Assembly: GCA_016932575.1 (NCBI GenBank)
Contig: JAFGCO010000011.1
Span: 1 to 64,000, forward strand
Length of the DNA: 64,000 nucleotides
Origin: a bacterium
Lineage (GTDB): Bacteria > Zhuqueibacterota > QNDG01 > JAFGCO01
Direction of reading: 5' to 3'
Shown here: positions 42,706 through 51,763 of the stretch, piece after piece
Layout: each line of letters opens with the position of its first letter
Position numbering within the stretch: position 1 is the stretch's first letter
Notes under the pieces: generated by a model
Database searches by the model: none
Told to the model about the DNA's origin: nothing
What the model saw: only the letters and a program-made list of their open reading frames with translations
Translations under genes and position numbers: made by a program

Positions 42706-42721
42706 TGGCATAATTCATGCA
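42706..42721 (+). promoter_or_regulatory. Sigma-54 (-24/-12) promoter
   Basis: TGGCATAATTCATGCA matches the consensus TGGCAyrNNNNTTGCA, with the invariant GG and GC at correct spacing and one mismatch in the -12 half. Transcription would begin near 42732, about 100 bp before the first gene of the chemosensory series. A sigma-54 activator gene is immediately upstream. Confidence 0.72.
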
Positions 42722-42834
42722 TTTAAAGTTTTGTTTATTGATTCGCTGACTTTAAGAAAAATGACAGAGCATAGATACAATGCCGCGTTTAATCATTGAT
42801 AAAGTTCATGACAGGAATGAAAAGGGATGCCGAA

Positions 42835-43887
42835 ATGCAGCTTGCCAACGCTTTGAAGAAAGTGGGGTCTCCGATGAAGCTCCTGATTATTGATGATCAA
42901 CCTCAAGTAACAAACAGCCTTAAAGAAGCCATCGAGCCTGGAGGACATGAATGTGTGGTATTTAACCAGCCCCAAAAAGCCGTTTCACATTTTCAGAACG
43001 AATACTTTGATGCCGTCATTACCGATTTGAAAATGCCTGAAATGGATGGCATTCAAGTCTTAAAAATGATTCAAAAAAATCGTCCGGGCACTCCGGTGAT
43101 TATCCTTACAGGATATGCCGACACACAAAATGCCATAGAAGCAGTAAATCTCGGGGCATACGGTTTTTTTCAAAAGCCGGTTCAAATTCAGGAACTGCTG
43201 GAATCTCTCAAACAGATCGAATTAAAAATTCAGGAAGACATGTTGAGGGATATCCGACTGAACCAGTTGCAGGCAGAAAAGGAAAAAATGTCCACTGAAC
43301 TGAAAGAACGCATCAACCAGACTCTTCAGCTCATCAGCAGCCTGTTGCGAATGCAATACGGAAAAATGGAAAACAGCCAGGCAAAAAAAGCGCTTCATTC
43401 CGCCTATCAACGCATACATACCATGGCATTGATTCATGAACGTATTTATTCAGAAGGTCACGCAGCAAAACTGAATCTGGCTGAATATATCAAACGTTAC
43501 ATGAATACATTTTCACAAATCAATCAATTGAATGAGAAAAATATCACCATTGATTTGCAACTCGAACCTGTCACCGTGGATGTCAATCATGCCATCCCCT
43601 GGGGTTTGGTATTTAACGAACTGATCGCCAATGCCATTTCTCATGCCTTTTCAGACTCCAATGGAAATGACAACAGAATTTATGTGTCTCTAAACCGAAA
43701 TAAAAGCAATGCCATTACTTTGAAAGTCAGTGACAACGGAAAAGGAATCGATCAAAAAATAAATATGGATGAATATGCTTCTTTAGGCATGAACCTGATT
43801 TCAAATATTGTACGATATCAGCTTAACGGAAATATCGATATTCAATCCAAATCCGGAACCTGTATAAAGATTGTTAGCCCCTCATGA
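42835..43887 (+). CDS. REC-HisKA_2-like protein lacking the phosphoacceptor histidine
   Basis: 350 residues from ATG 42835 (AAAGGG upstream; the frame is open from TTG 42796). The receiver has Asp64 (AVITDLKMP) and Lys114 (FQKP). A HisKA_2-type dimerisation region follows, but the conserved [11 protein letters not shown] reads ELKERINQTLQ (155-165), so both His positions are Lys157 and Glu158. HATPase_c looks intact (NELIANAISHAF, VSDNGKGID, LGMNLI). It therefore cannot autophosphorylate in the usual way; it may be an ATP-regulated scaffold or phosphatase controlled by its REC domain. It is the first gene after the sigma-54 promoter and lies 39 bp before cheW. Confidence 0.85.
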   Translation: MQLANALKKVGSPMKLLIIDDQPQVTNSLKEAIEPGGHECVVFNQPQKAVSHFQNEYFDAVITDLKMPEMDGIQVLKMIQKNRPGTPVIILTGYADTQNAIEAVNLGAYGFFQKPVQIQELLESLKQIELKIQEDMLRDIRLNQLQAEKEKMSTELKERINQTLQLISSLLRMQYGKMENSQAKKALHSAYQRIHTMALIHERIYSEGHAAKLNLAEYIKRYMNTFSQINQLNEKNITIDLQLEPVTVDVNHAIPWGLVFNELIANAISHAFSDSNGNDNRIYVSLNRNKSNAITLKVSDNGKGIDQKINMDEYASLGMNLISNIVRYQLNGNIDIQSKSGTCIKIVSPS

Positions 43888-43926
43888 TCATTTTGACAAC
43901 CTATGCGAGAATAAAAGGACGATACA

Positions 43927-44562
43927 ATGGACAATCAAGATCAAGTTAAGTATATCTGGCATCAGTGGGTCTGTTTTAAATTGGGCAATGAAGAGTTTGG
44001 TGTGGATATACTCAAAGTCAGAGAAATTGTACGCATCCAATCGATTACCCATGTTCCACAGACACCTGATACAGTTGCCGGAGTGATCAATCTGCGAGGC
44101 AATGTCATTCCGGTAATCGATTTGCCCAAAAAGCTGGGTCTGCCTGAATCCAACCGGGACGACAAAGCACGAATCATTGTTTTTTTCGTCGGTGATAAAC
44201 TGATCGGAATGATTGTAGATCATGTCGAACGTGTACTGCGTATCAGAAAAGAGCAGATTGAATCGCCTCCGGATATTGGTGCAGGCAGAATTCAGGATTA
44301 TATTGAAGGCATGGGAAAAGTTGAGAAAGACCTGATTGTCTTACTGAATATCGACAAAATATTAACCGAAGAAGATATTATTCAAATCGAAGATTTGAAA
44401 AAAATGAAACAGGCAACCGAACAAATAAAGGCATCGAAAATACCGCCTGAAAAAACTGTCAGAAAACCAGAATCCACATCGAAAACCGCAACGAAAAAAA
44501 AGACAAAATTGAATCTCCCGGTTGCTAAAAAAAAGAATCAGAAAAAATTATCGAAAAAATAA
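43927..44562 (+). CDS. cheW: CheW adaptor with long lysine-rich tail
   Basis: 211 residues. The CheW fold covers about 12-150 (FGVDILKVREIVR, VINLRGNVIPVIDLP, GMIVDHVERVLRI). It couples MCP receptors to CheA in the cytoplasm. The last 55 or so residues are an unusual Lys/Thr/Ser-rich extension (for example KTATKKKTKLNLPVAKKK) of low complexity. CheW proteins normally end soon after the second barrel, at about 150-165 residues. The tail may bind nucleic acid, membrane lipids or acidic partners, which is speculation. ATG 43927 has AAAGGA upstream, and it overlaps no neighbour. Confidence 0.9.
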   Translation: MDNQDQVKYIWHQWVCFKLGNEEFGVDILKVREIVRIQSITHVPQTPDTVAGVINLRGNVIPVIDLPKKLGLPESNRDDKARIIVFFVGDKLIGMIVDHVERVLRIRKEQIESPPDIGAGRIQDYIEGMGKVEKDLIVLLNIDKILTEEDIIQIEDLKKMKQATEQIKASKIPPEKTVRKPESTSKTATKKKTKLNLPVAKKKNQKKLSKK

Positions 44563-44581
44563 AAAAAGGGGAGAATCTGGC

Positions 44582-46723
44582 ATGACTGTTAAAAAGATAC
44601 TGGGCATAAGTATAATAATCTTGTCAGGTATTGATATCGGATTTGCCCAAAAGACCGAAGATCTGATGTCTATGTCTCTCGAAGATATCCTTAACATGAA
44701 TATTTTTTCAGTATCCAAGCAGGCAGAGAATATCTTCGAGTCCCCGCTTTCAGCATCAGTGATTACTCGGGAAGATATTCTGAACTCAGGCGTGACCACA
44801 TTAGAAGAGGCTTTACGCCTCGCACCCGGGTTGATTGTTCGTGAAGAAAGCCACGGAAATTATGATATTCATATTCGGGGTATGGATAATATCCCGCCGG
44901 GTAATTTTACATCATTCAGTGAAAATACCATGACATTGGTCATGATCGACGGTCGAAAGGTTTTCAATCATCTGAATGGCGGCACATTCTGGGAAACACT
45001 TCCGATCGGCATTGATGAAATTGAACGTATCGAAATTATACGCGGTCCGGCTGCCTCCTTGTATGGTCCCAACGCAGTCACGGGTGTGATCCATTTTATT
45101 ACCAGGGAGGCACATATAGACAAGTCTGGTATTTCTGGAAATATCACACAAGGGCACCCAAACTCATCAATCGGTGAACTGAATGCTTTTTATAAACCGA
45201 GGAATAATATGGGTATGAAAATCAGCGCTATTGGGGAACAAAGAGAACGGTTTCAGGACACCTATCATTCATATTTACATGATGCAGAAGTGCCTTATGA
45301 TTCGCTTCGGCCTTATCGAATCGATCCTTCCACAGATCAGGGTTACCCTGAAATTAAAGACAAGAACATTTCAAAAAAACGCTGGAGCAGCACAATCAGA
45401 TTGAATTGGGACATTTCCAAATCGATAAAACTTGATATAAGCGGCGGCTATCAGGATTCAAGAGCACAAACCGTATTTATGGAAACTTTTGCCACACCAT
45501 TAAGCATTCGTACTTCAAAAACAAGTTATGCCAATATCAATGCTACTATTTACGGTTTTCAGTTACAGATTTCCGGTCAGACGGGAATACAGGACATGAA
45601 AGAAAATTTTAAAATTGTATCGAAATTCGATATGCGCATGTTTGATGGTAATTTAGAATACGCCTGGGAAAAAGGTCCGCTGAAACTCAGGCCCGGAATG
45701 AGCTGGCAGGAAGTAATGTACAAAGATACGCCTTATCTGACTCCTGAGCAGCTGGATATGGGGTATTTAAACGCTGAACGAACTCTGAGCAATTATGCCT
45801 ATTTTTTAAGGACAGAATATCAGCCTGTCAATCCTGTCCGCATTATAGCTGCTCTGCGTACCGATTATTATAATTACCCGGATACGGCCTATATTAATTA
45901 TCAGCTGGCTGCAACATATCGAATAAATGGCAACAATATCATTCGAGGAGTCTATTCACGAGCCAATCGCGGTCCCTTTTTCATGGATATTTATACGGAT
46001 GTTTCTGAATATATTGACGAAAAACAAATTGAATATCTGGGCAACAGAAATTTACGATTACCATTAACAGATATGGCTGAAATTGGTTTTCGCAGCCGAC
46101 TTTCAAAGCGAGTGCAAATGGATATTGAACTCTATTACAGCACAACCCGGGATCTGACCAGCCTTGATGTAAATACGATTGGATATATTGAGAATCAACC
46201 TTCAAATTTCAGCAGTCTGGGATATATCTACCACAATATTCGTTCGACAGCACGGCAGATGGGAATCACAGGCAATTTCAGCATCACCTTGAGTCAGTCA
46301 TTAAAAAGTCGTTTTTACGGTTCAATCCAAAAAACGGAACTTGAAGATTTCGGCTGGAAAACCTCACCCTTTGAATTACAACCTGAAGAAGGATCACTTA
46401 TACATAAAAATACTCCGGCATTTTATGGCGGCCTTTTACTCACATATCATCCTTCCCATTCATGGACAGTAAACGGGAGCATTTATTATCTGGGTTCTCA
46501 TATGTATCGGCATGATTACGCCTCGATAGATGAAGCCAATGGTGAAATAAAGCTGAAATCCAGACTCATTCCGGCAATCCATGTGAGATATAAATTTTTC
46601 AAAGAAAATTCGGTATACTTCACCCTGAAAAATTTCATTACCGATCAACGGGAATTCGGTTTTGCAGAATCTACCGGCCTGTCCATATTCGGAGGATTCC
46701 GGTGGGCATGGGCAAAGCCATAA
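44582..46723 (+). CDS. TonB-dependent outer-membrane receptor within the chemosensory operon
   Basis: 713 residues from ATG 44582 behind GGGGAGA. The signal peptide ends at IGFAQ. A short N-terminal stretch (DLMSMSLEDILNMNIFSVSK) is typical of receptors beside YfiR genes. The plug domain spans about 40-165 (SASVITREDILNSG, IHIRGMDN, EIIRGPAASLYGPNAVTGV). The 22-strand barrel follows and ends in aromatic FGGFRWAWAKP. It should import or sense a ligand with TonB energy. It lies 19 bp after cheW and before a YfiR-like gene and two MCPs, so its role is probably tied to chemosensing. There is no N-terminal FecA-type signalling domain. Confidence 0.88.
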   Translation: MTVKKILGISIIILSGIDIGFAQKTEDLMSMSLEDILNMNIFSVSKQAENIFESPLSASVITREDILNSGVTTLEEALRLAPGLIVREESHGNYDIHIRGMDNIPPGNFTSFSENTMTLVMIDGRKVFNHLNGGTFWETLPIGIDEIERIEIIRGPAASLYGPNAVTGVIHFITREAHIDKSGISGNITQGHPNSSIGELNAFYKPRNNMGMKISAIGEQRERFQDTYHSYLHDAEVPYDSLRPYRIDPSTDQGYPEIKDKNISKKRWSSTIRLNWDISKSIKLDISGGYQDSRAQTVFMETFATPLSIRTSKTSYANINATIYGFQLQISGQTGIQDMKENFKIVSKFDMRMFDGNLEYAWEKGPLKLRPGMSWQEVMYKDTPYLTPEQLDMGYLNAERTLSNYAYFLRTEYQPVNPVRIIAALRTDYYNYPDTAYINYQLAATYRINGNNIIRGVYSRANRGPFFMDIYTDVSEYIDEKQIEYLGNRNLRLPLTDMAEIGFRSRLSKRVQMDIELYYSTTRDLTSLDVNTIGYIENQPSNFSSLGYIYHNIRSTARQMGITGNFSITLSQSLKSRFYGSIQKTELEDFGWKTSPFELQPEEGSLIHKNTPAFYGGLLLTYHPSHSWTVNGSIYYLGSHMYRHDYASIDEANGEIKLKSRLIPAIHVRYKFFKENSVYFTLKNFITDQREFGFAESTGLSIFGGFRWAWAKP

Positions 46724-46751
46724 CAATTCCAGTAATAAAAGGCAATCTATC

Positions 46752-46994
46752 ATGAATATAAAAACGATCGCAGAATTCTTTTTATCGATTCTATGCCCGG
46801 GTTTTCTTTTCAATCTTCAGACCCGGGAGATCGACAGTAAAATTCTGCTGAATTTCACTTTAACGCATCATATCCATACGAATATCGATCTGTTTGTGAA
46901 TACACGCAACGTATTGGGTAATAACTCCCAGGAATTTGGATTTACCGACAATACAAACCGGCTCTGTCTGTCAGGCCTGCGTTTTGAATATTAA
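46752..46994 (+). pseudogene. Deletion remnant of a second TonB-dependent receptor
   Basis: 80 codons from ATG 46752: a signal-peptide-like start (MNIKTIAEFFLSILCPGF), then TREIDSKILLNFTLTHHIHT, then NVRN-like NTRNVLGNNSQEFGFTDNTN and the terminal LSGLRFEY. The last 45 residues align with the end of the preceding receptor (QREFGFAESTGLSIFGGFRW). It therefore keeps only the beginning and final strands of a receptor, as expected from one large internal in-frame deletion. It cannot form a barrel alone. Confidence 0.6.
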
Positions 46995-47016
46995 TAACGG
47001 CTCAATCCTGGAGGCT

Positions 47017-47544
47017 ATGATGGCCAAATTGTTTATAAAAATATTCATTCTGATCATGACAGGCATACTCATTCTCTTGCCTGTTTCACTGACGGCTCAG
47101 ACAGAAAATACACCTGCGAGTCTTGCTGTTGCTCTGACCTTGAAATTGGCCGCTTTTGAAAAAAATATCGCGTCACAAGAAAATGTGACAATATTTGTTC
47201 TGGGAGCGCCTGATGTAGCTGTTGAGCTACAGAACGTCATCGGAAGTGCGATTGGCAAAGCGACACTGACTGCCGTATCATCCGGAGATACATTGCCGGA
47301 ACAGCCGCCCTCTTTACTGTTTGTCGGTTCTGAAGCCGATATCAATCAAGCCGTTGAATATGCAAAAAAGCACAACATCCTCAGCATCACAGGCGTGCCG
47401 CAGTTTGCCAGCAAAGGAGTAATCCTCGGAATCGGCATCGGAACAAACGGGAAACCCGTTGTTACATTAAACCTGACTTCAACGATCGAAGCGGGTATTT
47501 CCTGGAATCCTGCCATCATGAAAATCGCAAAAACAATCAAATAA
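47017..47544 (+). CDS. YfiR-like (DUF4154) periplasmic protein of the chemosensory operon
   Basis: 175 residues from ATG 47017 (or 47020), GGAGG just upstream. The signal peptide ends at SLTAQ. The mature part follows the YfiR layout: VTIFVLGAPDVAVELQNVIG, a loop, PSLLFVGSEADINQAVEYA, ILSITGVPQFASKGVILGIG, GKPVVTLNLTSTIEAGISWN. The family FVGD/GGMI positions are diverged, so it is a distant member. It is shorter than the YfiR at 26722. It lies between the receptor remnant and the first MCP, and may pass receptor or periplasmic state to the MCP sensor domain. That link is inferred from gene order. Confidence 0.65.
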   Translation: MMAKLFIKIFILIMTGILILLPVSLTAQTENTPASLAVALTLKLAAFEKNIASQENVTIFVLGAPDVAVELQNVIGSAIGKATLTAVSSGDTLPEQPPSLLFVGSEADINQAVEYAKKHNILSITGVPQFASKGVILGIGIGTNGKPVVTLNLTSTIEAGISWNPAIMKIAKTIK

Positions 47545-47560
47545 GGGGTAAGAATATACC

Positions 47561-49138
47561 ATGTTCGAAAAAATTCTTAAAATAAGCAATTGGAAAATCA
47601 AATGGCGCATCATTCTTCTGATCAGCCTGATTGGCATTTTTGTCAGCATTCTTCTTGGCATTTACGCTCCCGGACAGGCCAGAAAAATGGGTGAAGCCAT
47701 CCTGAAAAACGACGTGGGGTTTATTGCCAATCTGCTTGCCGACAATCTGGCTCTGGGTATGCAGACCCGCTTCTTCGATGAAGGCGCTTCATTGCAGCAA
47801 ACTCTCGATATGTTAAAATCATCGGATGGACCTCAAAAAGGAACCATAAGCCAGGTTTATATCTTTGATGAGACTGGCGCATTCATCAGAGCTATGAAGG
47901 ATGAAAAACCAATAGAGTTCAAGCAAACAAACAACATTGAAATCATCAATAAAGGTGCCTATTTTCGTGTATGGATCCCCATGCAGGATATCGATCAGGC
48001 TGTTGTAGGATATCTGGCAATTGATTTTTCAAAGAATTTTTTCAAAAGACAGGCAGATAAGATCGCATGGCTGGGTCTTCTGATTGGAATAATAGTACTG
48101 GCAGGCACTTTATTGGGAAGTATTTATCTCAGTCGCAGCGTTTCACAGGGACTGCGCCGGGCTACCAATATCATGATTGACATTGCCGAAGGAGAAGGGG
48201 ATCTAACCCGTCGTTTGCCTGTGGAATCTGAAGACGAGGTAGGAGAACTGAATCGGTGGATCAATGCCTTTATGGACAGGCTGCATGATCTGATCTCCCA
48301 GGTAAGGGACAACACAGACCAGGTAATCGGGGCTGTCGGACTGATTACGAACGCTGCCAATGAAATGGCCTCGGGTGCCGAAGAACAGACTGCTCAGGCT
48401 TCCGAAGTATCTGCCGGTGTGGAAGAAATGACGTCTTCTATCATGCAAACTTCACAAAACGCCGGTGAAACAGCGAAAATCAGCGAATCCGCCACAAATA
48501 AAGCCAAACAGGGTTCTGAGGCCATGCAAATGACACGCGAGGGTATCCGTGATATTGTGACATCAACGGGTAAGATGCGAGATATCATTAAAACTTTAAC
48601 AGAACGCGCCGGCCAGATTGATAAAATTATCCAGGTGATCGACAAAATTGCTGATCAGACCAACCTGCTTGCATTAAATGCCGCAGTTGAAGCTGCACGA
48701 GCTGGTGAACAGGGCAGCGGTTTCGCAGTAGTCGCCGATGAAGTGCGAAAGCTGGCTGAACGCACCACAAATGCCACCAAAGAAATCGCGGAAACCATTC
48801 AGGCCATACAGCAGGATACGCATATGGCATCGGAGTCTATGGATGAAACAAACAGTAAAGTGGCCCACGGTGAATGGGCAACAGAGCAAACTGAAAAAGT
48901 GCTCGGTGAAATCGTGGACATTGTAGCGCAGGCCATGGATATGATTCAACAAATTGCCGCGGCCGCTGAAGAACAAAGCGCTGGTGCCGAAGAAATTTCA
49001 AGCAGTGTCGAAACCATCGCCAGTATCACCAAACAATCCGCGGTAAACGCAGAAACCATGGCCTCTGCCGCACATCAATTAAATAAACAAACAGCTGTCC
49101 TTCAGAAGGCAGTCAGTTTGTTTAAATTACGTAAATAA
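47561..49138 (+). CDS. Methyl-accepting chemotaxis protein
   Basis: 525 residues. Helix 1 (about 17-34), a periplasmic sensor of about 130 residues with a cache-like end ([27 protein letters not shown]), helix 2 (about 167-190), HAMP (about 192-246), then a cytoplasmic coiled coil with the CheA/CheW-binding tip [20 protein letters not shown] (nt 48644-48700) and flanking methylation helices. There is no C-terminal CheR-tether pentapeptide. It starts 16 bp after the YfiR-like gene, so that protein is its likely periplasmic partner. Confidence 0.93.
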   Translation: MFEKILKISNWKIKWRIILLISLIGIFVSILLGIYAPGQARKMGEAILKNDVGFIANLLADNLALGMQTRFFDEGASLQQTLDMLKSSDGPQKGTISQVYIFDETGAFIRAMKDEKPIEFKQTNNIEIINKGAYFRVWIPMQDIDQAVVGYLAIDFSKNFFKRQADKIAWLGLLIGIIVLAGTLLGSIYLSRSVSQGLRRATNIMIDIAEGEGDLTRRLPVESEDEVGELNRWINAFMDRLHDLISQVRDNTDQVIGAVGLITNAANEMASGAEEQTAQASEVSAGVEEMTSSIMQTSQNAGETAKISESATNKAKQGSEAMQMTREGIRDIVTSTGKMRDIIKTLTERAGQIDKIIQVIDKIADQTNLLALNAAVEAARAGEQGSGFAVVADEVRKLAERTTNATKEIAETIQAIQQDTHMASESMDETNSKVAHGEWATEQTEKVLGEIVDIVAQAMDMIQQIAAAAEEQSAGAEEISSSVETIASITKQSAVNAETMASAAHQLNKQTAVLQKAVSLFKLRK

Positions 49139-49265
49139 CACATAATCATCAAGGGCACCTGATCGTGAAACCAGTATCCCTTTAACGAAATCACGTCCAG
49201 GCGCTCCATTGTAAATAAAAAACAGAATGGGGCAACGTTATTATATATAAAAAAAGGATGATCCA

Positions 49266-50897
49266 ATGTTTAAACGATTGAAATTCAGAGAAAAATTATT
49301 TTCAATCCCCCTGGCTATACTCTTTTTCTTTTTTATTGCTATCATCGGCGTCACGATTATCAACAACAGATCAGCACATAACCGGAACAGCTTAATCAGC
49401 GAGGGATACTGTCCGGCTTATATGATCAGTCGGGACATGGCGGAACAGCTCGTCACCATTAAAATGAAACTCCAGGAGGCTGTTTCGACTATGGAAGAAG
49501 AAACACTTCTTGAAGCGGATGAAGCAAGAAATACATTTATTGCTTTAATCAATAAGGGAATACAAAATCCGGTTTTAGAGGATAAAATTGATTTGCTTGT
49601 CAGACGCAAGCAGGATCTTGAAGAATACTACAATCATGCTTATAAAATCAGCAAGCAGATGATTAATGGTTATATGAACAGAGATCTCATGAACGAGCTG
49701 GAAACCATGAATAAAAGGTATGAAAATCTCAAAATCGGGATTGAACAGGATCGCGACATTTTTGAAAATGAAATGAACATGAATTTTAAAAAAATGGAAA
49801 AAAACAACAACGTTTCTTTCTTTATTATGGTAGGTTTGATAATCATCTCAATGACAACCATAGGTATTGTGAATTACCATATCACCAATACAATCACCAG
49901 AAATCTGAATGAGATGGTCAATATGATGAAAGCCATTGCAAAAGGTGAGGGTGATTTGACCAAAAGGCTCACTGTATATTCAAATGATGAATTGGGAGAT
50001 CTGGCCAATTGGTTCAACCTTTTTGTAGAGAAATTACATGCGATTATCAGTCAGGTACGACTCAATACCAACCATGTATCCAGCGCAGCTTCCACCATAA
50101 GCGCCACTGCGATACAAATGGCTGCCGGGTCTGAAGAACATAACACGCAAGCCGGAGAAGTATCTGCCAGTGTTGAAGAAATGACTGCCTCGATTATGCA
50201 GAATTCCAAAAACGCGGGAGAAACAGCTAAAATTGCAGAAGAGGCCAGTGACCGTGTAAAACAAGGCACAGAAACCGTACAGACCACTCGCCAGGGCATG
50301 GAGCGTATTGTACAAGCATCTTTAAAAATGGAATCCACCATTAAGTCACTGACCAATCGAGCATTACAAATTGGTGAAATCACACGGGTCATTGATAAAA
50401 TTGCCGATCAAACCAACCTTCTTGCCTTAAATGCTGCTGTGGAAGCGGCGCGCGCCGGCGAACAGGGCAGCGGTTTCGCGGTGGTTGCGGATGAAGTCCG
50501 CAAATTGGCCGAACGAACTGCAGAAGCAACCGGTGAAATTGCGGAAACCATTGAAGCTATTCAAAAAGATACCATTGAAGCTTCCGAATCCATGATGGAA
50601 ACCAAAGATGCTGTCGATTCCGGAAAAAATTCTACAGAACAGGCAGAAATAGTATTGGCAGAGATTCTTAATTCCGTGAATCAGGCCGTGGATATGATAC
50701 AGCAAATTGCCGCCGCTTCAGAAGAACAAAGCGCCGGTGCTCAGGAAATATCAGGCAGTATAGAACAAATGAATTCTGTCTCCAGACAAACCTCTGATGG
50801 TTCAGAGAAAATGTCTACAGCGGCCCAGGAATTAAAGTCACAAACAGAAGTGCTAAGCGCGCTGGTTAATCATTTTAAATTAAATCACAATATATAG
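49266..50897 (+). CDS. Methyl-accepting chemotaxis protein with four-helix-bundle-like sensor
   Basis: 543 residues. Helix 1 (about 13-33), a helical periplasmic domain of about 145 residues rich in Glu, Lys and Met (4HB_MCP-like), helix 2 (about 182-203), HAMP (about 205-258), then the signalling coiled coil. Its tip is almost identical to that of the preceding MCP ([20 protein letters not shown] at nt 50395-50454), so both should join the same CheA-CheW array. It is preceded by a 127-bp gap, the longest inside the operon, which may hold an internal promoter. RBS AAAGGATG is weak. Confidence 0.93.
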   Translation: MFKRLKFREKLFSIPLAILFFFFIAIIGVTIINNRSAHNRNSLISEGYCPAYMISRDMAEQLVTIKMKLQEAVSTMEEETLLEADEARNTFIALINKGIQNPVLEDKIDLLVRRKQDLEEYYNHAYKISKQMINGYMNRDLMNELETMNKRYENLKIGIEQDRDIFENEMNMNFKKMEKNNNVSFFIMVGLIIISMTTIGIVNYHITNTITRNLNEMVNMMKAIAKGEGDLTKRLTVYSNDELGDLANWFNLFVEKLHAIISQVRLNTNHVSSAASTISATAIQMAAGSEEHNTQAGEVSASVEEMTASIMQNSKNAGETAKIAEEASDRVKQGTETVQTTRQGMERIVQASLKMESTIKSLTNRALQIGEITRVIDKIADQTNLLALNAAVEAARAGEQGSGFAVVADEVRKLAERTAEATGEIAETIEAIQKDTIEASESMMETKDAVDSGKNSTEQAEIVLAEILNSVNQAVDMIQQIAAASEEQSAGAQEISGSIEQMNSVSRQTSDGSEKMSTAAQELKSQTEVLSALVNHFKLNHNI

Positions 50898-50912
50898 ACA
50901 GGCCTGAGGGAA

Positions 50913-51749
50913 ATGATAGAAACGCCATACATTGTCACATATCCGGTATCTGATGCTGAATTTCAATTGATACAAAAGTTAATATATGAGACTGCGGGAG
51001 TATACATCAAATCCCATAAAAAAACAATGGTTGCCAACCGTCTCAGAAAAAGACTGGAGGCTCATGGCTTCAGCAGGCATAAACAGTATTATGATTTTAT
51101 CACAAAGACACCGGAAGGACGACAAGAATTAATTGAATTTATTAATTGCCTGACCACCAATGAGACTTTTTTCTTTAGGCATGGCGAACAATTGGATCTC
51201 TTGGCAGAAAAAATTATTCCTCAACTTCTTTCTGAACTGAAACCTTCGGAAAAACTCCGAATATGGTCTGCCGCCTGCTCATCGGGTGAAGAACCTTATT
51301 CTATTGCAATATTGCTCCATCACAAATTCAGGCCAGATGTCCTGAAACGTATTGAAATAGTGGCATCCGATATTAACATTCAGGTATTGGAAAAGGCCAA
51401 ACAGGGGGATTATAAACCGTATGCACTGCAAAAGGTATCGCCATTTTTCAAGGGTCATTACTTCGAAAAAAAATCCGAAGACAAATATCACCTGATCCGG
51501 CCAGTGAAAGAAATGGTTCAATTCTTTCGCCATAATTTATTAGAATCCAATCACCACGGAAAATTTGATATTATTCTCTGCCGTAATGTAATGATCTATT
51601 TCGATATTGAAAGTAAAAAGAAAACACTTGGGCAAATAGACCTGTGTTTGAAAAAGGGCGGATATTTGATGACCGGTTACGCAGAAAGTCTTTTTAGAAT
51701 AGAAACCACTTTAAAGTATATACAACCGACACTCTATTTCAAAGAATAG
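50913..51749 (+). CDS. cheR: Chemotaxis receptor methyltransferase CheR
   Basis: 278 residues. The N-terminal helical domain (about 10-85, NRLRKRLEAHGF, NCLTTNETFFFR) is followed by the SAM-binding domain with WSAACSSGEEPYSIAI, ASDIN, and the late CRNVMIYFD. It adds methyl groups from S-adenosylmethionine to glutamates of the MCPs for adaptation. It lies 15 bp after the second MCP and 14 bp before cheA. There is no tetratricopeptide extension. Confidence 0.95.
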   Translation: MIETPYIVTYPVSDAEFQLIQKLIYETAGVYIKSHKKTMVANRLRKRLEAHGFSRHKQYYDFITKTPEGRQELIEFINCLTTNETFFFRHGEQLDLLAEKIIPQLLSELKPSEKLRIWSAACSSGEEPYSIAILLHHKFRPDVLKRIEIVASDINIQVLEKAKQGDYKPYALQKVSPFFKGHYFEKKSEDKYHLIRPVKEMVQFFRHNLLESNHHGKFDIILCRNVMIYFDIESKKKTLGQIDLCLKKGGYLMTGYAESLFRIETTLKYIQPTLYFKE

Positions 51750-51763
51750 GTAAATCGATCACC

